A model generated the notes under the pieces. It was not told the origin of the DNA and ran no database searches. It worked only from the letters and a program-made list of their open reading frames with translations. Source: an uncultured Prevotella sp. (lineage in GTDB: Bacteria > Bacteroidota > Bacteroidia > Bacteroidales > Bacteroidaceae). From it: 28,031 nt of DNA. This document shows, piece after piece, positions 21,676 through 28,031 of the stretch (the first letter of the stretch is position 1; every line of letters begins with the position of its first letter). The stretch spans positions 1-28,031 of the forward strand of contig ONMG01000218.1 of assembly GCA_900318855.1 (NCBI GenBank). The letters run 5' to 3'. Position numbers and translations under genes: made by a program.

Positions 21676-22470
21676 TTAGTACCGTTTATTGCAGCTTAGG
21701 AAATAATTGACGTGGCTGATGGGCCAGAATACTTCAAATTGCCGACGGTTGATTACCCTGCCGTTGAAGCTGAAATATTCTTTCCACTGTGATTGAGCGA
21801 AAACATAGCGATATGTTGAGCATGCTATTTCAATCGATGTCTCGTTGGCTTCAGAAAGCTTCCCGTAGGGGAAGGCGAAAAAATCGCAAGGCTTGTCAAT
21901 GTGCTCTTCGATAGCTGTCCGACAATCCCTGATTTCATAATTTAGCTTCTCCTTGTCAGAACTGTTAATCATAAAATGGTCCATTGTGTGGGCACCGATC
22001 AAAAATCCTCTCTTGCTTAAGTCCCTCAGATGGTTCCACCTCATCGGACGCTTGTTATGTGTGAAAACAATGTTGTCGTTGAAATTTCGGATATAATCTT
22101 CGTCTCCTTCTACATAGTTAGGATTCACGAAGAACATGGCATTCGTGCCGAACTCTTCCAATAATGGAGCAAAGACATCATAGCATTCCATGAAGCCGTC
22201 ATCGAACGAGAATGTCACTAAAGGCTCCTTTGGTTGCTCGTGTCTCTCAATCATCTTAATAGCATCTTCAAAATGGACGAATCGTACTTCTTTGGACAAG
22301 CCTTCAAGTAAGCTTTTGAAGGTTTTTGGCTCTTCTTCATGTTCAATACGGTGACCGTTAAGAATATGGATACCCGGGGCAGGCTTAGAATGGCCCCCGA
22401 GGATATTGAGCACTTGTGTTCGGAAGAACGAACGGACCTTGAAATATGTAGAATCAGTATTGGTAGGCAT
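21676..22470 (-). CDS. Polysaccharide deacetylase (NodB homology) family protein
   Basis: A 264-residue carbohydrate esterase family 4-like protein expected to remove N- or O-acetyl groups from the glycan or an intermediate. Motif 1 is VTFSFDDGFMECYDVF, with both Asp. Motif 2 is GAHTMDH, with both metal-binding His. Motif 3, usually RxPYG, reads FFAFPYG and so lacks the usual Arg. There is no signal peptide (MPTNTDSTYFKVRSFF), so it probably acts in the cytosol on the lipid-linked unit or a precursor. It overlaps the preceding GT4 gene by 17 bp and is followed after 4 bp by the WcaC-like GT4, indicating one operon. Confidence 0.85.
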   Translation of the reverse strand: MPTNTDSTYFKVRSFFRTQVLNILGGHSKPAPGIHILNGHRIEHEEEPKTFKSLLEGLSKEVRFVHFEDAIKMIERHEQPKEPLVTFSFDDGFMECYDVFAPLLEEFGTNAMFFVNPNYVEGDEDYIRNFNDNIVFTHNKRPMRWNHLRDLSKRGFLIGAHTMDHFMINSSDKEKLNYEIRDCRTAIEEHIDKPCDFFAFPYGKLSEANETSIEIACSTYRYVFAQSQWKEYFSFNGRVINRRQFEVFWPISHVNYFLSCNKRY

Positions 22471-23566
22471 TTAGTATCTTTTTTATTGTTGCTATTTGAT
22501 AATGGATGTTCCATTTTCTATCAATCTCCTGATATGCAGCATCTCTAATTATAATTCTCTCGGTTTCACTCTTGTTGCACCAATCCAATATGACTCTTGA
22601 CAAATCGAATACATCATCTTCTTTGAAGAAGTCGCCTGTGATTCCTGGTTTTATCGCTTCAAACTCAGGCATCTGATAGGGAAAATTATCGTGTGTAATG
22701 ACTGGGCACCCAAACGAGAGAGCATGTATAGCCGTAAGACCAACATTGCCAGGTGAGACACATACTGCTGCATTATAGAAAAGTTCGCCTAATTTATTGT
22801 CATCATAACATGGGCCATACATCCATACCTGAGCTTGCACGCCTGATTGCACGGCATACTCCATTAACTTGATATTATCGATGTCTTTACCAACAAATAC
22901 CAAATTCAAACAAATACCTTTCGCTTTTAGTTGTCTCAGACTATCTATAATCAGATGGGGTTTCTTGTTTTTCTGTATTCTTCCACAATAGATGAGGGTG
23001 GGGTGGCTATTGTGGAAATGATCGTGATAGATTCCCGTTCTGTGCAGTTTAGTTCTTATTGTAAGGTCTTTATCTGAGTCTAATGAGTTTGCAATACAAT
23101 GAAGTCTGTTAGCAGGAAAGCCTTCTTGTTTCATGAGTTGAATGGAATACTCGCTGTATACCATCAGTTCTGAAAATAAAGAGTAAAATACCTTCTTAAT
23201 AATCCGTTTTACTTTTCCTTCCCGTCCATACCATCCATGAGTCCATGAGATGGTTATTTTCCCTCTTAATTTGGCTAATATAAGAATCATCCAAGAGGAT
23301 AGGCAATAAGGCTCTCCATCAAGGATGTAGAACTTGTAGGGTTTGAATATAAGTCGAACGGTGCCTTTTTGCCAATAAAAGTGGTGGAAGAATAGGTTAT
23401 GTACGGTTCCCTTAAATCCTTTTAATAGTCTATAATCAAACGTTTTGATGGGTGTACTTGTCTTGTCGCCAAGATAAAAGTCACAATTAAACTCGTTATC
23501 GATTGAATTAAAAATAGGATAACGGTAATGAGGTCCAATATTGGTGATGAGACAGATGCTGTTCAT
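22454..23566 (-). CDS. Glycosyltransferase family 4
   Basis: A 370-residue GT-B glycosyltransferase. The N-terminal half opens MNSICLITNIGPHYRYPIF and has a basic amphipathic region (RGKITISWTHGWYGREGKVK) likely to touch the membrane. The donor domain shows PTLIYCGRIQKNKKPHLII, LVFVGKD, and CVSPGNVGLTAIHALSFG followed by PVITHDNFPYQMPEFEAI. The GT4 Glu-x7-Glu signature is altered, with Gly and His at the two Glu places. The later PEFEAI appears typical of a capsule-locus subfamily. Its start overlaps the upstream stop as ATGA, and its stop lies inside the deacetylase start. Confidence 0.85.
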   Translation of the reverse strand: MNSICLITNIGPHYRYPIFNSIDNEFNCDFYLGDKTSTPIKTFDYRLLKGFKGTVHNLFFHHFYWQKGTVRLIFKPYKFYILDGEPYCLSSWMILILAKLRGKITISWTHGWYGREGKVKRIIKKVFYSLFSELMVYSEYSIQLMKQEGFPANRLHCIANSLDSDKDLTIRTKLHRTGIYHDHFHNSHPTLIYCGRIQKNKKPHLIIDSLRQLKAKGICLNLVFVGKDIDNIKLMEYAVQSGVQAQVWMYGPCYDDNKLGELFYNAAVCVSPGNVGLTAIHALSFGCPVITHDNFPYQMPEFEAIKPGITGDFFKEDDVFDLSRVILDWCNKSETERIIIRDAAYQEIDRKWNIHYQIATIKKILNAYQY

Positions 23567-24909
23567 TGTTTATTCTCTTTGATATTCTGAATAACAAATT
23601 TCTGTTTGCCGCTTTTTGTCTTTGGAATATCAGCAACATATTCGATGGAACAAAGAATCCCGTTTTGGGAGAAAAGTTTTTTTATGCTGTCTTCGTGCAA
23701 GCTATTGAAGTCAATACCCTTAATAATAAGTATTTTGATAATGCCCGGTTTGTCCTGGATGATTTGCCATTTACTTATATGATTGAATATAGTATTATGT
23801 CCCCCGAATACCAATCCTACTAAATAAATCTTGTTGTTGTTGTTATCCACTATATAGTCTTTGGTGCGACCTTTGAGAGAAGAAAGAATTACAGTTCCGT
23901 CTTTGAGTTTGCCACCATAAACAGCAAGATCACCCGTTTGATAACGTATTAATGGGACTCCTCTTTGGCTAAAGCTCGTGACACAAATTTCTCCAGTCTC
24001 ACCAATTTCTACTTGTTTGCCATCTTTTAGGACTTCAGTATAACCATATAAGGGATAACATTTGTAAGCGACTGAATGGGGCTCTTGATATGCGAAGACT
24101 CCCATTTCTGTGTGCCCATATTGCCCATAAACAGGGCAATGCAGAATACTTTCTATAAATCCGGCCTCCTCCTTGCTAAAGAATTCACTTGTAAGATAAA
24201 GTGACCGTAATTGAAAGTGAATACTTATCTTATGTTCTTTAATATATTTGCAAATGTCTAGGATGCCAGATGGGTATCCACGCATAATTTTAGGGGCAAA
24301 CTTATTCAAGTCTCTAATATAATACTTTAGCGTCTCCTCATTCATATATAAGGTTGAAAAGTGGTATTTTCCATATGCGACACTGTCTCTTCCCTTATAA
24401 TATATGTGTTGTTTACGCTTATCAGGTTCTATGGTCGAGCCGTCGATTGAAATAATGGTGTCCCATGGCTTCCATCCCATTTTCAGATAAAGCATCATTT
24501 GATGTATGCCTTCAAGTTGTAATTTTGTATGTTTGGATGGAAAACAGAAAGGTGCACCAGTTGAGCCTCCCGTGTTGGACCAATTATCCCATGTGTTGCC
24601 TATTTGGTCTGAGTAGATGTTGTTATGCTCCCTATTGATTAGTTCCTTGTTTGACAGTGGCAATGTGCTTAATAGCTCAGCTACTGTTGATGATGTTATT
24701 CGTTGATTCTTAAGTAAGATAGAGTAGAAGTGGGAATGTTCTCTGGCGTACTTTAAAGTGTTTCTCAGAAGGAACCTTTGCCACGTCGGCCACAACTTTC
24801 TAGTTAAGAGAAAGAAGCAGGCTAAAATACAATAGTATGTATTCTCGGCAAAGGGCAGTATGCCCTTCTCCCTATATCTTCTTAATATTTTGATAAACTT
24901 GTCAAACAT
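23563..24909 (-). CDS. CapK/PaaK-like adenylate-forming enzyme (phenylacetate-CoA ligase family)
   Basis: A 448-residue protein of the ANL superfamily. Enzymes of this fold adenylate a carboxylate and pass it on. Motifs: SNTGGSTGAPFCFPSK (ATP-binding P-loop-like, ~residue 110), IMRGYPSGILDICKY, VYGQYGHTEMG (adenine-binding), IRYQTGDLAVY (ribose-binding Asp), LKGRTKDYIV (hinge) and PKTKSGKQKFV with the C-terminal Lys used in adenylation. Close relatives (CapK) occur in many capsule loci with unknown substrate. A role attaching an acyl or amino-acyl group to the polysaccharide is plausible but is inference. It overlaps its neighbours by 8 and 4 bp. Confidence 0.85.
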   Translation of the reverse strand: MFDKFIKILRRYREKGILPFAENTYYCILACFFLLTRKLWPTWQRFLLRNTLKYAREHSHFYSILLKNQRITSSTVAELLSTLPLSNKELINREHNNIYSDQIGNTWDNWSNTGGSTGAPFCFPSKHTKLQLEGIHQMMLYLKMGWKPWDTIISIDGSTIEPDKRKQHIYYKGRDSVAYGKYHFSTLYMNEETLKYYIRDLNKFAPKIMRGYPSGILDICKYIKEHKISIHFQLRSLYLTSEFFSKEEAGFIESILHCPVYGQYGHTEMGVFAYQEPHSVAYKCYPLYGYTEVLKDGKQVEIGETGEICVTSFSQRGVPLIRYQTGDLAVYGGKLKDGTVILSSLKGRTKDYIVDNNNNKIYLVGLVFGGHNTIFNHISKWQIIQDKPGIIKILIIKGIDFNSLHEDSIKKLFSQNGILCSIEYVADIPKTKSGKQKFVIQNIKENKQ

Positions 24910-26065
24910 GATTCAATGGTAATTTGGTCGACTTTCTATCGTGACAGCTCAAGGCGAATCCTACTAACATCCATAATGCAAAGCATTTCATGCCAGGACC
25001 GAAAGGTGGTTGTGCCTCAAACAAAGCATTCGCTAAAAATGATAGGTACATAACGTATGCCCCTTGGTGAATCTTGCTTAAATTCTGTTCCTTCCGTAAA
25101 GTAATAAATAAGAGAGTTAGGAAGCCTAAAAGTATAGTTAGCCCGATAATGCCAAATTCCGTCAGAATATTTAGTGGAAGACAGTCCACATAGTATTTGC
25201 CGCATCCTACCCAGGGGTGCTGGGGGATGAGCTGTAAGGCTATGCTAAACATAAGAATGCGGCCGGAACTTAGAGAATCTACGTCGGATGCATCTCTACC
25301 ACCCATTAAAATGCCTTGTACAATAATCTCTGAAGCGTTGCTATTGATAGCTATATAGCCACATCCTAATACTAATAATATGATGAGACCCCATTTCAGC
25401 TTTTTATTGTTTGAAGTCAAGATATAGTAACCAAGCATGATTGCTGCACTCACTAATGTAGCTCTAGACCTAAGCATGATCATTATTATTATTAGAATAA
25501 CGGCTATACCCCGACTTCCCCAATAAAAGACTTTATTTTGAGGATTGAAGAAAAGGAATGTCAAGTATGCACACGATAACAATATTTGGCCTGCTGAGTT
25601 TTTATCACCGTAGGCGTAAGTCTTATTTGTTATGTCTGATTGGCTGAGGTAGTTAAAATACAGCTGAATGGCTATCATTAAGCCGCCTAATAGCATTATC
25701 CCACAGATTATTTGCAGTATTTTGTTGTCTCCATAGTGCATCCAAAAACAATAGGATATAGCAGTAACTAAGAGGGAAATAGCAAAATTGAAGTTGTCGG
25801 GTCCAAAATAAGTGTTGCCTGTTAGAAGTTGGCATATTAGGCAGTAACTCTCAATCGTAAAAACGAACAGATAGAATGGAAAGAGTTTCCCGCTGAGATA
25901 AGTTTGTGGGGCTACTAACAATAAATACAGAAAAGGTAATGCCCATATCAATTTCAAAAGGTTGCTCGCTCCCGAATCAAGGAGTGAGGGCATTTGTGAT
26001 ATTAAGGACACAAATATAGTGAGTAGGAAGATAGTGCAACCTATGATATTGTTAACTCTATACAT
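24902..26065 (-). CDS. O-antigen polymerase/ligase family protein (Wzy-like)
   Basis: A 387-residue inner-membrane protein with about ten to eleven hydrophobic helices. A periplasmic loop has the Wzy_C-type pattern: SLSSGRILMFSIALQLIPQH followed by PWVGCGKYY, then NILTEFGIIGLTILLGFLTL. The loop Arg and the His-Pro-Gly context are typical of polymerases and ligases in Wzx/Wzy systems. In a cluster with Wzx and Wzz, polymerisation of the repeat unit is the likely job. It overlaps the flippase by 8 bp and the CapK-like gene by 8 bp. Confidence 0.88.
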   Translation of the reverse strand: MYRVNNIIGCTIFLLTIFVSLISQMPSLLDSGASNLLKLIWALPFLYLLLVAPQTYLSGKLFPFYLFVFTIESYCLICQLLTGNTYFGPDNFNFAISLLVTAISYCFWMHYGDNKILQIICGIMLLGGLMIAIQLYFNYLSQSDITNKTYAYGDKNSAGQILLSCAYLTFLFFNPQNKVFYWGSRGIAVILIIIMIMLRSRATLVSAAIMLGYYILTSNNKKLKWGLIILLVLGCGYIAINSNASEIIVQGILMGGRDASDVDSLSSGRILMFSIALQLIPQHPWVGCGKYYVDCLPLNILTEFGIIGLTILLGFLTLLFITLRKEQNLSKIHQGAYVMYLSFLANALFEAQPPFGPGMKCFALWMLVGFALSCHDRKSTKLPLNHV

Positions 26066-27368
26066 TGCTTCGAGTTGTTAGTCCTTTTGAAATCTTGAAT
26101 TTGCAATAGACAGCAAGAACAATGAAAAAGAGAAATGCAAATAAGACTATACTCCAAGAATAATCCTGAGCAGCATTTATCCCATGATGAAAACTTATAA
26201 GTATATAGCCAACTGCCACTGTCAAAATATCACGAACTCCTCTAAATATAAAAAGTGTCCAAGTATATCCTTGGGCAATAAGCTCAGAGCCAAGGACATT
26301 GGAACAGCACATAAATATCGTTGACAGTGAGATTACCCGGAGCACGGCGCTTAAGCCATTAAAGGAACTACCATAGAATGAAACGATAATTGGGCTAAAA
26401 CAGAAGATCAATATGAATGGCACCGCGGTGCAAGCAAGGTTGACCAGAAGCATTTGTTTTATTTTTCTTTTTTGTGCTTCGGTATCGTTTGTGCAAGAGC
26501 TTAAATGCGATAAGATGACATCAGAAAGAAAAGAAGGAATAATCATGATAACTGAAGTCCACAAGGTGCTTGCAGTATAGAGTCCAACTTCTCCAAAAGA
26601 AGAACTTTTTGTTATGATGAATACGCCTAACCACTGAGCAAGAGCATAAGTGAGTTCTTGCATGGCCACAGGGAGAGAAAAACGAGTCAGTTTCCACACA
26701 TATTTCGTGCCATCAGAAGGAGGAAGCTGTTTGTTAAACCGACTGATGGCAAGATGATTTAAAAGAACGCATATTATTTGAGATGCAGCTAGTGAGAAGA
26801 GGGAACCTTTGAGGCTGAAAAAATAGGTCATTGGAATGCACAGAATAAATAAAGTAATCCCTGAGATTCCATTAATCTTAGCTATGACCTTAAAATTCCC
26901 AAAGCCTGCCAGTATGCCAAATTGAGTAGTATTCAATGCTCTTACTACCACAATGAAGCCAAGGACTTGAAGTGCAAGTGACATATCTGGCTGATTCAGA
27001 TATCTTGCCAGAGGATGTGCAAAAAGGATGAGAAGAAGTGCTATTGTGCCGCTTACTGCGGAAGTGATTCTTATTGAGGCATTGATTATAGGCCTGACTT
27101 GCCGGGTGTTCTTGGATTTAAATTCTGCCACGAATTTTGTAGATGTATAGCCTAAGCCTAACGTGGAAAAGGCTGCAAACTGAAACATCGTGGTCTTTAC
27201 GAATCCATATTCTCCATAGAGGTCTTTACCAAGTAATCGTGCAATTACAATTCCAGCCAATAGCATCAGCCCATAGCCGATGCCATTGCCAAAGACTGCC
27301 CAAAAAGAATCCTTAAAGAAGCGACTATTCTTAAGCTTCGTTCGTATTTGAGATATGCCGCTTATCAT
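26058..27368 (-). CDS. Oligosaccharide flippase family protein (Wzx-like)
   Basis: A 436-residue multi-helix membrane protein of the MOP/polysaccharide transport superfamily, expected to move the undecaprenyl-linked unit across the inner membrane. The N-terminus is diagnostic: FWAVFGNGIGYGLMLLAGIV then ARLLGKDLYGEYGFVKT, followed by AAFSTLGLGYTSTKFVAEF. About 12 hydrophobic segments follow, with a basic C-terminal tail (KFKISKGLTTRSN). It starts 19 bp after the Wzz-like gene and overlaps Wzy by 8 bp. Substrate is unknown. Confidence 0.92.
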   Translation of the reverse strand: MISGISQIRTKLKNSRFFKDSFWAVFGNGIGYGLMLLAGIVIARLLGKDLYGEYGFVKTTMFQFAAFSTLGLGYTSTKFVAEFKSKNTRQVRPIINASIRITSAVSGTIALLLILFAHPLARYLNQPDMSLALQVLGFIVVVRALNTTQFGILAGFGNFKVIAKINGISGITLFILCIPMTYFFSLKGSLFSLAASQIICVLLNHLAISRFNKQLPPSDGTKYVWKLTRFSLPVAMQELTYALAQWLGVFIITKSSSFGEVGLYTASTLWTSVIMIIPSFLSDVILSHLSSCTNDTEAQKRKIKQMLLVNLACTAVPFILIFCFSPIIVSFYGSSFNGLSAVLRVISLSTIFMCCSNVLGSELIAQGYTWTLFIFRGVRDILTVAVGYILISFHHGINAAQDYSWSIVLFAFLFFIVLAVYCKFKISKGLTTRSNV

Positions 27369-27387
27369 TGTCAGATCGAAGCTTGGC

Positions 27388-28031
27388 TTATTTGAAAAGG
27401 TTCATATACATATCACGGCAGATATAAAGTGTAGTAAGCATAAAGCTTATTAAGAGCATGACAGCAATGAATATCATTCGCTTTGGTCCCGATGGCTTTA
27501 ATGGCACTGTTGCTGACTTTACAACTGTTACAACCGGGGTCCTTTCTTGTACTTTTGCCTTTGCTGCAAGCAGTTGAGTGTTTACCTGTGTGTAGTTATT
27601 GTATTTCAATTGCATGTCGTTTTCCAAATCTTCCTGCTTCGACTTTATGCTTTGCAACATGACGTCCATATTTGCATCAGAATAACTTCCATAAAGTTGT
27701 CGGGCTTTCTCATACACGCTCTTCGCCTTATCAGTAAGCTTCTGATAGTATTCCAAATCTTTTCGTGCTTTGCTTGTACGGTAGTTCGTGATGAAGTCCT
27801 GTAATTTCTCACTTGTAACTTCAGCCATAGTTCCTGCTATAAGCGGGTCTTGGTCCTCTACGTTGATCGTAATAAGGTTTGTCTTCTTGTCAATAGAGCA
27901 GCTAATATTATTCTTCATTTTGGCAAAGATGCCATCCTGTTGCTCTGTTAAATGGAATGGATTGATTTCCTTCGCTAGCATTGTAGGCTTCTTCTTCTTA
28001 AATACTCCAATTATTGAATACCAAAAATCAC
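27388..28031 (-). CDS. Wzz-type chain-length determinant protein, C-terminal part (5' end beyond right edge)
   Basis: The frame stays open from the stop at 27388 to the right edge, so the start is outside. The Met at 27981 is internal. Upstream of it the frame reads FWYSIIGVFKKKKPT, a typical linker of Bacteroidetes Wzz proteins. The visible ~214 residues show a periplasmic coiled-coil region (~KARKDLEYYQKLTDKAKSVY, then MLQSIKSKQEDLENDMQ), a Pro-rich segment (VVKSATVPLKPSGPKR) and a C-terminal transmembrane helix (MIFIAVMLLISFMLTTLYIC). This is the polysaccharide copolymerase layout, controlling chain length of the Wzy product. No kinase domain is visible. Confidence 0.87.
   Translation of the reverse strand, partial: DFWYSIIGVFKKKKPTMLAKEINPFHLTEQQDGIFAKMKNNISCSIDKKTNLITINVEDQDPLIAGTMAEVTSEKLQDFITNYRTSKARKDLEYYQKLTDKAKSVYEKARQLYGSYSDANMDVMLQSIKSKQEDLENDMQLKYNNYTQVNTQLLAAKAKVQERTPVVTVVKSATVPLKPSGPKRMIFIAVMLLISFMLTTLYICRDMYMNLFK

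Overview
The window looks like a chromosome segment from a Bacteroidales bacterium, most likely Prevotellaceae. The evidence is a SusC-like TonB-dependent receptor, DUF5686, DUF5689 and DUF6359 proteins, a type B L31, a Wzi-family capsule protein, lipoproteins with short lipoboxes, weak Shine-Dalgarno sequences, and several promoters of the Bacteroidetes form TTTG-N19/20-TAnnTTTG. I saw no tRNA, rRNA, CRISPR array, transposase or phage gene.

Positions 1-3020 (minus strand) hold a DUF5686 outer-membrane protein followed 12 bp later by an AraC-type regulator cut by the left edge. Positions 3289-10896 hold what I read as one functional neighbourhood. It has a secreted NUC1-type nuclease lipoprotein, ribosomal protein L31 (rpmE2), and a three-gene minus-strand operon (TonB-dependent receptor, DUF5689 lipoprotein, lipoprotein with OB-fold-like/DUF6359 and jelly-roll domains). 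Divergent from the operon is a secreted endonuclease/exonuclease/phosphatase (EEP) family enzyme with a long, foldable 5' leader. Two exported nucleases flanking a TonB receptor with OB-fold-like lipoproteins suggest scavenging of extracellular nucleic acid. This is inference.

Positions 10946-15014 carry housekeeping and small genes: a uracil-DNA glycosylase family protein with a TTG start, uridine kinase, a six-helix HdeD/DUF308 membrane protein, a histidine phosphatase with a strong promoter and roughly 120-nt leader, and an exported protein whose C-terminal half is a Ser/Gly/Arg/Phe-rich RSFG-type repeat. A 617-bp non-coding stretch (15015-15631) contains six tandem 22-bp repeats and several hairpins.

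Positions 15632-28031 form an exopolysaccharide/capsule region. Wzi and a translationally coupled lipocalin-like lipoprotein lie on the plus strand and converge, over a terminator, on a minus-strand Wzx/Wzy-type cluster. In transcription order that cluster is a Wzz-like chain-length protein (cut by the right edge), Wzx flippase, Wzy polymerase/ligase, CapK/PaaK-like adenylate-forming enzyme, GT4, polysaccharide deacetylase and WcaC-like GT4. Then, beyond an inverted GT2 gene with its own promoter, come a polytopic (WecA-like) and a monotopic (PglC/WcaJ-like) phosphoglycosyl transferase. From about 17.7 kb rightward the DNA is visibly more AT-rich, as is common for exchanged polysaccharide loci.
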